Source: CAZKJL01 sp964553135 (GTDB lineage: Bacteria > Patescibacteriota > Gracilibacteria > Peribacterales > Peribacteraceae). From it: DNA of 64,000 nucleotides. Below, one piece after another: positions 9,101-16,397 of the stretch. Under the pieces are notes generated by a model that was given only the letters and a program-made list of their open reading frames with translations, ran no database searches and had not been told where the DNA came from. The stretch covers positions 248,001-312,000 of the forward strand of contig CAZKJL010000002.1 of NCBI GenBank assembly GCA_964553135.1. Reading direction: 5' to 3'. The position numbers and the translations under genes are program-made. Positions within the stretch are counted from its first letter, which is position 1, and each line of letters starts with the position of its first letter.

Positions 9101-9546
9101 AGTACGGTGTGCCGCTCGAGGTTCTGTGCGACAAGCTCGTCCACACTCGTTTCGAGCCCATGGGCATGACGACGAACCGCGAAATCCCGATGGTGAAAAG
9201 CCTCATGGACTACCTCGGACGCTGGCTTGCGCTCAAGTTTTTGGACAAGGGTAAGGCCAAGAAGTTTCACAATCATGAACTCGTCGACCGCGCCTACTCC
9301 GAGGGCACGAAGAGCAAAGATGCCTTTGCCATGAGCCTCCCCGTCGTCGATGAAGGCGTGCCTCAGCCCGTCAAAATGTCATCCGCCACGGCCGTCGCCG
9401 ATGAGCCCAAGGTCGCGGGTGCCGACGATGCCAAGCTCCAGGGTTACACGGGCACCACGTGCTCGGCCTGCGGCAGCAGCAAGATGAAGCGCAACGGTTC
9501 CTGCGAACTGTGCATGGACTGCGGCGCCACGAGCGGTTGTTCTTAG
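6145..9546 (+). CDS. nrdJ: Vitamin B12-dependent ribonucleoside-diphosphate reductase (class II)
   Basis: Makes deoxyribonucleotides using adenosylcobalamin to generate the active-site thiyl radical. The 1133-residue length fits the long NrdJ type. Visible motifs are [20 protein letters not shown] near residue 443, [16 protein letters not shown] near 355, [20 protein letters not shown] near 647, a TSCPD domain at about 930-1040, and a C-terminal zinc ribbon ([20 protein letters not shown]) ending in GCS. A basic linker ([10 protein letters not shown]) follows a short Val/Lys/Glu-rich helix. The start at 6145 gives the usual N terminus; an upstream in-frame ATG at 6079 would add an atypical hydrophobic stretch. 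The cell needs B12, presumably imported. Confidence 0.97.
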   Translation: [1133 protein letters not shown]

Positions 9547-9566
9547 AACCATGCGTGTGATCCACC

Positions 9567-9598
9567 GAAAGCCGCGGCAGCGTTGCCTCGGCTTTTTG
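9567..9598 (+). terminator. Intrinsic terminator after nrdJ
   Basis: AAAGCCG and GGCA pair with TGCC and CGGCTTT around GCGT, with one internal mismatch, followed by a T run. It lies about 20 bases after the nrdJ stop. Confidence 0.85.
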
Positions 9599-9627
9599 GT
9601 TTGAGAAGGAAAAGCTAAGATCACGAC

Positions 9628-10095
9628 ATGTCCGACCCCTGGCTTGACCATATTCCATCGCATGAACGGGAGAAGATCCGCAAGCGGATGCGCAGCCCCG
9701 AAGAATACGAGCGTCTTCGCGATAAGGTAAAGGGCCCTGAGGATCTGGAGCGAGAGATGCAGCACAATGCAGAGTTTGCCGAAGCCAGACTTTCATTGGA
9801 GACCGAGAAGAAGTCCCAAGAGAAGGCACGCAACACGGTCTCATCCTTCGTCAAAGAGCAGGGGATGGAGTCGGCCTTCGAGCACGTATCGGACAAGCTC
9901 AAAGAAGCTCTGAAGACGGGACAATTCGATGTCACCGTCGATCACCAATCACATCAGCCTCGTCTGGCGGTACAGCCGACCGGAAGTCCGAAGCAGGGGA
10001 CCGAGGCGCCGAGTGGAAATGTCGCGGAAATCTTCCCGCTGAAAATGTCACTTCAGCAGCAGGTGCTTTCTTCGTTCACGATTAAAAAGAAATAA
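9628..10095 (+). CDS. Hypothetical charged helical protein
   Basis: Not recognised. A 155-residue soluble protein. The first 110 residues are strongly charged and predicted helical (HEREKIRKRMRSPEEYERLRD, ETEKKSQEKARNTVSSF), suggesting a coiled coil; the rest is polar with Pro and Gln, and it ends in IKKK. There is no signal peptide or membrane segment. A TAAGAT box 6 bases before the ATG suggests a leaderless message. It stands alone between the nrdJ terminator and minus-strand genes. The 160 bases after it hold nothing I can identify. Confidence 0.7.
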   Translation: MSDPWLDHIPSHEREKIRKRMRSPEEYERLRDKVKGPEDLEREMQHNAEFAEARLSLETEKKSQEKARNTVSSFVKEQGMESAFEHVSDKLKEALKTGQFDVTVDHQSHQPRLAVQPTGSPKQGTEAPSGNVAEIFPLKMSLQQQVLSSFTIKKK

Positions 10096-10257
10096 ACAGA
10101 CAGCCGATGAGTGAGAGCAAAACGAAGAAGCGCATGAGACGGCAAGCGTAGTCCTTAACGAATTCCTTAATCAAGACTCGGTTAGTCATTATCCATTGAG
10201 CCCTGATCTGAAACGTTTTCTAAGAATACATTTTGTGTACAGAAGTACACCGCCCGC

Positions 10258-10569
10258 TTAGGATTGTTCGGCGATTTTTGCAGAAAATTCAAGGATGTCA
10301 TCATCCTGCGCAGCCCTATTCCTAGAGCTTTTTTTGCATTTCGTGCATCGGTACTGAATGACGAATCCCTTCTTGCCGTCTTGGTCGATTGCGACGGGTT
10401 CAAGCAAGCCCTGGCATGCGGAAAGCCTGTCGCCGGGCCCATCTCGGTCCACATGTTTCGAGTACAGGCACTTTGGGCAATGATCGCGATACGTGCCCTT
10501 CAGCAAGGGCTCCACGGCAATGCCGCAGTGCTCACAGACGAATGGTTCTTCGCGGGCGATGAACATCAA
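10258..10569 (-). CDS. RNHCP-domain zinc-binding protein
   Basis: A 103-residue protein of the RNHCP family, whose function is unknown. The family pattern is clear: CEHCG near residue 12, YRDHCPKCLYSKHVD near 27-41, PGDRLSACQGLLEPV, and RCTKCKKSSRNRAAQDD. The eponymous RNHCP reads RDHCP here. The pairs of CxxC and HCPxC suggest two zinc sites. The start overlaps the stop of the upstream gene by four bases (ATGA), so the two are translationally coupled. It is probably a nucleic-acid-associated zinc ribbon, but nothing here proves it. Confidence 0.85.
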   Translation of the reverse strand: MMFIAREEPFVCEHCGIAVEPLLKGTYRDHCPKCLYSKHVDRDGPGDRLSACQGLLEPVAIDQDGKKGFVIQYRCTKCKKSSRNRAAQDDDILEFSAKIAEQS

Positions 10570-11087
10570 ATCAGGGAAATCGATCGCCTGGCATCGAAGA
10601 CCGGCTCAAGTTCTTCGTAGGTCGAGATATGCTTCGCAGCTTCGGCTTCCGCGTCGTATGCGATCTCTCGTTGGAATTTTTTTTCCTGCAGAACTTCCAT
10701 GTATTCTCGATGAACCTCGTCCATCAAGCGCCTGGCATTCTCAGCCGAGGGAAATTCGGTGGGGTAATCAAGTCGTGTGGTGTAATGCTCGGTCGATGTC
10801 GGAATAGGCATGCCGTTTTGGTACGACGGTACCTCGTCCGGAAGAGGGAGAAGACCGAGTCTGGCACGCACGTCATTCGTTTGTCCGTTCAGCTGATCGT
10901 GTTCATGAGTCATTCGCAGAAGACGCCACGTTCTGTCTCCCAAATCTTCTGCAGAGACGCCCTCTTTTTTTTGCCTCCGAAGGGATCTGACCATTTTTTC
11001 AGCCTTTCCCGGGTTCCGACTTTCATGTCGTCTCCAGGTTTGCGGCCTATCAAGATCAAGGTTGCCGAAGCGATTGGGGTTGCTCAT
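10566..11087 (-). CDS. Hypothetical protein coupled to RNHCP gene
   Basis: Not recognised. A 173-residue soluble, charged protein with an Arg-rich N terminus (RRHESRNPGKAEKMVRSLRRQ) and a helical C-terminal half (RRLMDEVHREYMEVLQEKKF). It shares an ATGA overlap with the RNHCP gene downstream, implying one operon and linked expression. A promoter with a 6-base gap to the ATG lies directly upstream. The acidic/basic helical character resembles the protein at 9628 in style, but I see no alignable motif. Confidence 0.7.
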   Translation of the reverse strand: MSNPNRFGNLDLDRPQTWRRHESRNPGKAEKMVRSLRRQKKEGVSAEDLGDRTWRLLRMTHEHDQLNGQTNDVRARLGLLPLPDEVPSYQNGMPIPTSTEHYTTRLDYPTEFPSAENARRLMDEVHREYMEVLQEKKFQREIAYDAEAEAAKHISTYEELEPVFDARRSISLI

Positions 11088-11093
11088 GGGGCT

Positions 11094-11122
11094 ATCGTGT
11101 CACTGCGTCAGACGCGTTGCAA
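11094..11122 (-). promoter_or_regulatory. Promoter of the hypothetical-RNHCP operon, leaderless layout
   Basis: On the minus strand TTGCAA, 17 bases, then CACGAT, 6 bases, then the ATG at 11087. It overlaps the last codons of the upstream SLH-like gene. Confidence 0.5.
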
Positions 11123-11963
11123 CAAATCCGTTCGTGTCCCCTTCACCGCCGAGACGTTCGGCTCTGGCAAGACGTTCCAAGCGGGCAAAACGACGGGATT
11201 CAACGTGCATTTGCACAAGAAGTCCGCTGCTCACATTGAGCGCGCCGACCGACATGTTTGGCTCGGAAATCGTCGCAACGGTCGTAGGAGTATTTGCTGA
11301 GGCAACGTTTTTCACGAGCGTCGGCGTATAGCGGAAGCCTTGAGCCGGGCGCTCGTCTTTGAGGCGGTACAAGATCTCCGCGAATTCGGCGCGCGTAAGC
11401 GTTGCGCTGCGGTTCTTCACGGTCTCGGGAATCGCGTTGCGCTTGGCCAGCGCGTACCAGTACGGCTCATGCCAGGGGACACCGGAGACGGGCCGGAGGC
11501 CGGGGAGGGGAGCGATACCGTAGGCCTTCGTCACGATCTTGGCGGCATCGACAAGGTTCGCGGTTCCCTGGACACCGAACGAACCGTCCGGCCTTCCTTC
11601 CACCACACCAACGAACATGCCCACGCAGATTTCTTCGGCCGCGGCATTCGAGAGGGGGACATCGGTGAAGAGCCTGTCGAAATTTGCGTGCAGATCGGGC
11701 GAGATGCGGTCAAAACAGTCTTTGCGGACATCTTTTTGGTACACGTCACGAACGATGCTCATGACCAAGTCTTGACGGGAAATGGGCATTTCGGGATGCA
11801 TCTGGCCGTCTTCCAGCGGCTCCAGGATTGCACGGTCCTCGGCGTACTCCATGGCGACGGAGTACGTGCCGGACATCTCCGAAGGAACCGCAGCGGCCAA
11901 GGCCGGCTGGCACACGGAAGCGATGTTGATACAGACAACGAAAACTGAGACGGGGGTACGCAT
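11100..11963 (-). CDS. Secreted protein with S-layer-homology-like segments
   Basis: A 287-residue exported protein. A signal peptide is plausible at residues 1-24 (VSVFVVCINIASVCQPALAA). Two SLH-like stretches follow: ISRQDLVMSIVRDVYQKD with FTDVPLSNAAAEEICVGMFV and VVEGRPDGSFG at about 60-125, then NLVDAAKIVTKAYGI with WHEPYWYALAKRNAIP and LTRAEFAEILYRL at about 130-205. The C-terminal 75 residues are Ser/Thr-rich, then basic. SLH-like domains usually hold proteins to the cell envelope. At least four more proteins in this window carry such segments. The specific role is unknown. Confidence 0.75.
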   Translation of the reverse strand: MRTPVSVFVVCINIASVCQPALAAAVPSEMSGTYSVAMEYAEDRAILEPLEDGQMHPEMPISRQDLVMSIVRDVYQKDVRKDCFDRISPDLHANFDRLFTDVPLSNAAAEEICVGMFVGVVEGRPDGSFGVQGTANLVDAAKIVTKAYGIAPLPGLRPVSGVPWHEPYWYALAKRNAIPETVKNRSATLTRAEFAEILYRLKDERPAQGFRYTPTLVKNVASANTPTTVATISEPNMSVGALNVSSGLLVQMHVESRRFARLERLARAERLGGEGDTNGFVATRLTQ

Positions 11964-11991
11964 ATGCCGAAGGGGGGAAGGCAGGAGGGTG

Positions 11992-12019
11992 AGTATATGC
12001 CCGCTTGCTCTCGCTTCAA
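11992..12019 (-). promoter_or_regulatory. Promoter of the SLH-like protein gene
   Basis: Minus strand: TTGAAG, 16 bases, TATACT. The predicted leader is about 22 bases and has no Shine-Dalgarno sequence. Confidence 0.5.
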
Positions 12020-12048
12020 GAAGCGCCGATGATCATTTTCTTGTCTGG

Positions 12049-13143
12049 TTACACATTGAACCGGAAGTGCATGACGTCTCCGTCGTGCACGACGTACTCT
12101 TTGCCTTCGGTGCGCATCTTGCCGGCTTCCTTCGCTTTTTGTTCCGAACCTGCGGCGACGAAGTCGGCGTACGAAATGGTTTCGGCGCGGATGAATCCCT
12201 TCTCGAAATCGGTGTGGATGACGCCCGCGGCTTCGGGAGCCTTGGCACCTTTGCGCACCGTCCATGCGCGCACTTCTTTCACGCCTGCGGTGAAGTAGGT
12301 TTGAAGTCCGAGCGCGTCGTAGGCGGCGTGAATGAGTCGGTCCAGGCCAGACGTCGCGATACCGAGTTCCTTGAGCATGGCTGCACCTTCTTCGGCGGCA
12401 AGTTCGATGAGTTCCTCCTCGAGTTTTGCGGAAACGAGAATCGCCGTCTCCGAGTCTGCGAGCGCGGCGCGAGCCTTTGCTTCGGCGATCGGCAAAGTAC
12501 CGATGGACTGCTCGTCCGTGTTCAGTGCGTAGATCACCTTCTTGTCCGTGAGGAGGTGTGCAGCCTTCAGGAACGGCATTTGTTCTTTATCGAGTTCCAC
12601 GCTCGATGCCAGCTTTCCGGTGTTGAGTGCTGCTTGAACTTTCGTGAGCACATCGAGTTCCTTGAGGAGCTCTTTGTTACCGGACCTGGCACCGCCTTGG
12701 ATTTTGTCGATCTTCTTCGTCACTTTGTCCAAATCCGAAATAATGAGCTCCGCTTCGATGATCTCGCGGTCGCGCTTGGGGTCGACCGATCCTTCCACGT
12801 GGATGACGTCGGTGCCGCCGAAGATGCGGACGACGTGGCAGATGGCATCGACTTCGCGGATATGCGAGAGGAACGCATTGCCGAGACCTTCGCCTTTGGA
12901 TGCTCCTTTCACCAGTCCCGCGATATCGACGAACTCCACGATGGCGGGCACGGTTTTCTCGGGCGTGATGAGTTCGGCGAGTTTGTTCAAGCGGACATCG
13001 GGAACTTCTACGATGCCGACGTTGGGCTCGATGGTGCAGAACGGATAGTTGGCCGCCTGCGCGCCGTGACTGCGCGTGAGCGCATTGAAGAGCGTCGATT
13101 TACCGACGTTGGGCAGGCCGACGATTCCAATTTTCAGAGACAT
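12049..13143 (-). CDS. ychF: YchF/Obg-family ribosome-associated ATPase
   Basis: A 364-residue Obg-related P-loop protein that prefers ATP and binds ribosomes. The P-loop GLPNVGKST lies at residues 9-17, the switch motif DIAGLVKGASKGEGLG near 72, and the nucleotide-specificity loop reads NTDE (NxxE, as usual for YchF, instead of NKxD). A coiled-coil arm (about 130-200) and the C-terminal TGS domain (AWTVRKGAKAPEAAGVIHTD, DGDVMHFRFNV) complete the fold. It follows queA on the same strand; the spacer holds a palindromic repeat and a decayed duplicate of its own start. Confidence 0.97.
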   Translation of the reverse strand: MSLKIGIVGLPNVGKSTLFNALTRSHGAQAANYPFCTIEPNVGIVEVPDVRLNKLAELITPEKTVPAIVEFVDIAGLVKGASKGEGLGNAFLSHIREVDAICHVVRIFGGTDVIHVEGSVDPKRDREIIEAELIISDLDKVTKKIDKIQGGARSGNKELLKELDVLTKVQAALNTGKLASSVELDKEQMPFLKAAHLLTDKKVIYALNTDEQSIGTLPIAEAKARAALADSETAILVSAKLEEELIELAAEEGAAMLKELGIATSGLDRLIHAAYDALGLQTYFTAGVKEVRAWTVRKGAKAPEAAGVIHTDFEKGFIRAETISYADFVAAGSEQKAKEAGKMRTEGKEYVVHDGDVMHFRFNV

Positions 13144-13223
13144 GTAGTTAGGGGGAGAAAGAGGCCGACCTGCCGGCCCCAGCCCGTAGGGCGAAGGCTG
13201 GCGATTCCGATGTTGAGCGACAT
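13134..13223 (-). other. Short upstream ORF that duplicates the ychF start
   Basis: A 29-codon ORF whose first ten residues (MSLNIGIASL) mirror the YchF start (MSLKIGIVGL). It ends in a TGA that overlaps the ychF start region (ATGTCTCTGA), which would allow coupled translation. A TACACT box lies 8 bases before its ATG. It may be a relic of a local duplication or a leader ORF. Confidence 0.5.
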
Positions 13224-13256
13224 GCCGGGAGAGTGTAGCTGAATGTGGTAACGAGT

Positions 13257-13355
13257 GTTACTTCTTTGGCGCGCCAAAGAAGTAACCAAGAAACCGCTGC
13301 GCGCCGATACCCACCCTCACCCCCCGCTGCGGCGCGCGCCGCCCTTGGGATGTGG
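13257..13355 (+). repeat. Two-hairpin palindromic repeat, copy 2
   Basis: The left part is a perfect 30-bp palindrome (13257-13286) with half-site GTTACTTCTTTGGCG. The right part is GCGCGCCG paired with CGGCGCGC, ending in TTGGGATGTGG. It sits between queA and ychF. Confidence 0.85.
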
Positions 13356-13366
13356 TTTTATATATT

Positions 13367-14404
13367 TCAAACGATCAGCATTGCGTCCCCAAAGGAGAAC
13401 AGTCGCATCTTTTCCGCGATTGCCTGCCTGTAGAGATCAAGAAGCTTTTCGCGTCCTGTGAAGGCCGAAACGAGCATGAGCAGGCTGGAGCGGGGGACAT
13501 GGAAGTTCGTGATGACGTGATCCACGAAATGAATCGGTGTCGATTCCGTGATGAAGATATTCGTGTCACCGCGCGGACGAACGATTTTTGGGCCATCGGA
13601 AGCCGATTCCAAGGTGCGGACGGTGGTCGTGCCGACGGCAACGATCGGTCGGCCCGCGGCTTTTGCCTCGTTGAGAAGTTTTACCGTTGAGGCGTCGATC
13701 TCATATCGCTCGGTGTGCAGCGTTTGTGTCGCGATGTGCTTCTCCGTCAGCGGAGCGAAGGTTCCAAGGCCGACGTGCAAGGTGACGTAGGCCACTCCCC
13801 CGCCATGTTGTACTACTTTTTTGATCAACTCTTCAGTGAAATGTAAGCCGGCTGTCGGCGCAGCAACTGATCCTTTTTCTTTGGCAAAAACCGTTTGGTA
13901 TTCGTCGCGTCGCTGCGACTCTTTCAGCGGTGAATCCTTCATGTACGGAGGCAGCGGCGTGGATCCATATGCTTCGAGTATTTGATCAAATTTTGTGATC
14001 TCAAATTCTGGCTTCAATAAGGCTTCTTGTTCATTTCGTTTCTGGACTATGAAGGAGTGATCGTCCTCCCACATCAGCGTATCTCCTGCTTTAAACGATC
14101 CCGATGCCAGCACGCGAATGGAATCGGACTTTGTCTCCAGCCACAGGGCTGAAACGGCTCCACCGGTTTTCTTTTTGAGGCTCATTTTTGCCGGGATGAC
14201 CTTCGTTCGATTCATGACGACGAGCGCATTCTTCGGAAGATGGTCCGTGAGATTCGAAAAGACATCGAAGCTCGTCGACTTCTTTGTGCGATCGTATACA
14301 AGGAGACGTGCACTGTCTCGGGGATGCGCAGGTTCCTTCGCAATAAGTTCTTCTGGAAACTTGTAGTCGAACGAAGCCAGAAGCTGATTGAAATTTTCAT
14401 CCAT
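13367..14404 (-). CDS. queA: tRNA preQ1(34) S-adenosylmethionine ribosyltransferase-isomerase
   Basis: Transfers and isomerises the ribosyl part of SAM onto preQ1 in the wobble position of GUN-anticodon tRNAs, the penultimate step to queuosine. 345 residues, the usual length. Family motifs are FDYKFPEELIAKEPAHPRDSA at the N terminus, NRTKVIPA, SVAAPTAGLHFTEELI, VTLHVGLGTFAPL, and VAVGTTTVRTLESA. It lies between proS and ychF on the minus strand, with a palindromic repeat on each side. The tRNA-Asn (GTT) at 16314 belongs to the tRNA class this pathway modifies. Confidence 0.97.
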   Translation of the reverse strand: MDENFNQLLASFDYKFPEELIAKEPAHPRDSARLLVYDRTKKSTSFDVFSNLTDHLPKNALVVMNRTKVIPAKMSLKKKTGGAVSALWLETKSDSIRVLASGSFKAGDTLMWEDDHSFIVQKRNEQEALLKPEFEITKFDQILEAYGSTPLPPYMKDSPLKESQRRDEYQTVFAKEKGSVAAPTAGLHFTEELIKKVVQHGGGVAYVTLHVGLGTFAPLTEKHIATQTLHTERYEIDASTVKLLNEAKAAGRPIVAVGTTTVRTLESASDGPKIVRPRGDTNIFITESTPIHFVDHVITNFHVPRSSLLMLVSAFTGREKLLDLYRQAIAEKMRLFSFGDAMLIV

Positions 14405-14424
14405 ACGGTCGGATTGTATCGATT

Positions 14425-14524
14425 GTCCTTTCTTTGTCGCGACAAAGAAAGGACCAAAGAAAGCGCTGCGCGCCGATACCCGCCCTCACCCCCCGCTGCG
14501 GCGCGCGCCGCCCTTGGGATGTGG
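14425..14524 (+). repeat. Two-hairpin palindromic repeat, copy 3
   Basis: A perfect 30-bp palindrome (14425-14454) with half-site GTCCTTTCTTTGTCG, then the GCGCGCCG and CGGCGCGC hairpin and TTGGGATGTGG. The outer palindrome bases differ from copies 1 and 2, yet both arms changed together, so pairing is kept. Confidence 0.85.
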
Positions 14525-14542
14525 CTACTATCGAATTCTGAG

Positions 14543-16072
14543 TTAGTAGGCTTTGGCGACGTAAATCTTTTTTGCGAAGGCGCTCGGTTTTCCGGACACC
14601 GGGTCTTTGAGTCCTTTGGCATCTTCCTTCGCATCGAAGGCGAAGCAGCGGTACGTTCCGCCCGACGTATCGGCCTTTAGTTTCGCAACGGTCTCCGGAG
14701 TCCCGTCCCACGGAACCAAAGCCCATTTTCCGGCTTCCAGCGCAGCCTTGAGTTCGGCGTAATCCTTGGGCTCCACGATCTTTTCGGCACGCATTTTCTT
14801 GGCCCGTTCGAAGAGCGTCTTTTGGTCTTCCTCGAGCATCTTCTTCACGACTTCTGCGGCTTTGGAGAGCGGAGCTTTCACCGCTTCTTCGCGCGTGCGA
14901 ATGCGGCTCTTGATGACGCAGGAGTTGTCGGCCAAATCTTTGGAGCCGAGTTCGATACGAACGGGCGTGCCCATCTTGATCTGGTGGAACGTCTTGTCAC
15001 CGAGACGCGTTTCGCGTGCATCGATGCGCACGGTGAGCTCACCGCTCGTCTCTTCGAATGCGTTACTGCGGCCGTGTATCGGGTAGATGTTTGAGGATCC
15101 GCTGATGGAGGTCGCAAGATCACGTGCGGCTTTGAGTACCTTTGCGTTTTCCCCGGCGTCGGGGCCGAAGATCGGGAGAATGCAGGCTTGTACGGGTGCC
15201 AACTTGGGAGGAAGCACGATGCCGTCATCGTCACCGTGGGTCATGAAGACGGCCCCGAGAAGGCGAGTCGATGCGCCCCAGGACTGATAGTGGGGGACCG
15301 TCTGCTTCTCATTTTCATCGAGGAAGCTGACCATCGGCTTACCGTCGGAGCCCATCAAAAAGTTTTGGGAGAGAACGTGGCTCGTGCCCATCTGAAGCGC
15401 TTTGCCGTCCTGCATCACGCCTTCAATGGAATACGTCGCGAGGCCGCCGGGGAAACGTTCGTGCTCCGGCTTCTCACCGCGGATGACGGGAATGGCGAGA
15501 AGCTCCTCGGATACTTGGGCATAGAGCTCCAGCATTTTGAGTGCGAATTCGCGGTTGCTCGCTTCAGTGGGGAAGAGACAGTGTCCTTCCTGCCAGTGGA
15601 ATTCCGTCGTGCGGAGGAATGCGCGCGGGCGCTTTTCCCAACGCATCACCGAGCACCACTGGTTCACGAGCAGCGGAAGATCGCGGTGGCTTTGCACGCG
15701 ACCGGAACGCGTATACCAATCCACGAAGAGCGTTTCGGATGTGGGGCGAATGGCGTAGGGTTCGGGGAGTTTGTTGCCGCCCGCTTCGGTGACGACCGCG
15801 CATTCGGGGGCGAAACCTTCCACGTGCTCTTTCTCACGCTCGAAAAATTTCTGCGGAATGAGCATGGGGAGCATGATGTTCTCGACGCCGAACGACCTGA
15901 GGCGCTTGTCCATGAACGACCGGATGTTGGACCACAATTTCGTGGAGAGGGGCCCGAAGGTGATGCAGCCCGTGACGGGGGATTCGTCGTACAGGTCCGG
16001 GGCTTGCCCAAGGACGTCCTGGTACCACTGGGGGAAGTTATTCGCGCGGGGAGTGACGGAGGATTTGGCCAT
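14543..16072 (-). CDS. proS: Prolyl-tRNA synthetase, archaeal/eukaryotic type
   Basis: Charges tRNA-Pro. The roughly 509-residue form lacks the bacterial editing insertion and has the archaeal/eukaryotic-type order: class II motif 1 region (FGPLSTKLWSNIRSFMDK), motif 2 (RAFLRTTEFHWQEGHCLF), motif 3 region (YQSWGASTRLLGAVFMTHGDD), then an anticodon-binding domain and a C-terminal zinc-type domain ending in YVAKAY. I chose the ATG at 16072 (MAKSSVTPRANNF), which matches the family; an in-frame ATG at 16117 would add 15 residues. First of three minus-strand genes with queA and ychF. Confidence 0.95.
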   Translation of the reverse strand: MAKSSVTPRANNFPQWYQDVLGQAPDLYDESPVTGCITFGPLSTKLWSNIRSFMDKRLRSFGVENIMLPMLIPQKFFEREKEHVEGFAPECAVVTEAGGNKLPEPYAIRPTSETLFVDWYTRSGRVQSHRDLPLLVNQWCSVMRWEKRPRAFLRTTEFHWQEGHCLFPTEASNREFALKMLELYAQVSEELLAIPVIRGEKPEHERFPGGLATYSIEGVMQDGKALQMGTSHVLSQNFLMGSDGKPMVSFLDENEKQTVPHYQSWGASTRLLGAVFMTHGDDDGIVLPPKLAPVQACILPIFGPDAGENAKVLKAARDLATSISGSSNIYPIHGRSNAFEETSGELTVRIDARETRLGDKTFHQIKMGTPVRIELGSKDLADNSCVIKSRIRTREEAVKAPLSKAAEVVKKMLEEDQKTLFERAKKMRAEKIVEPKDYAELKAALEAGKWALVPWDGTPETVAKLKADTSGGTYRCFAFDAKEDAKGLKDPVSGKPSAFAKKIYVAKAY

Positions 16073-16224
16073 GCGGACGTCAGAATAGCTCACGGAGGCC
16101 CGTACCGTGTAGTTCATTTCATGCCCCAGACTCTCTTCCGTAACCAGTCAAATGTTCGTATACTCTGCGGGCGTTCTTTCTTAACTTTGTTTGATCTCTC
16201 CTGTTTTTTTCAAAAAGGCGCGAA

Positions 16225-16241
16225 GGCAAGCTGTGCTTGCC
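16225..16241 (+). other. Small perfect hairpin upstream of tRNA-Asn
   Basis: GGCAAGC, TGT, GCTTGCC. It has no T run. It lies in the 240-base spacer between divergent proS and tRNA-Asn, which otherwise holds only the larger hairpin at 16272-16304. Confidence 0.45.
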
Positions 16242-16271
16242 TGGAGCGCAACCTTGAAGGGAAGGAGAGTT

Positions 16272-16304
16272 CATGAGAGGAAACCGTCAAGGTTTCCTTT
16301 CATG
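16272..16304 (+). other. 14-bp stem hairpin just upstream of tRNA-Asn
   Basis: CATGAGAGGAAACC pairs with GGTTTCCTTTCATG (one G-T wobble) around GTCAA. It ends 10 bases before the tRNA. An AAGGAG motif precedes an ATG inside the left arm, giving a 16-codon ORF that stops in the tRNA; that ORF is probably chance. The hairpin may be a processing or attenuation structure. Confidence 0.5.
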
Positions 16305-16313
16305 CCCCAATGT

Positions 16314-16388
16314 TCCTCGGTAGCTCAGCGGCAGAGCAGGGCGCTGTTAACGCCAAGGTCGTAGGTTCGATCCCTACCCGAGGAGCCA
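16314..16388 (+). tRNA. tRNA-Asn (anticodon GTT), CCA encoded
   Basis: The acceptor stem TCCTCGG/CCGAGGA is perfect, the D arm reads GCTCAGCGGCAGAGC, the anticodon loop is CTGTTAA, and the T arm is GTAGGTTCGATCCCTAC. The discriminator is G, followed by an encoded CCA. The top pair of the anticodon stem is a G-A mismatch. Being a GUN-anticodon tRNA it is a likely QueA pathway substrate. Confidence 0.95.
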
Positions 16389-16397
16389 TACACATTT

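Noticed and set aside
16273..16323. 16-codon leader peptide before tRNA-Asn
   Set aside because: It has a good ribosome site, but it stops inside the tRNA and contains no codon run tied to Asn; I keep only the hairpin as a feature.
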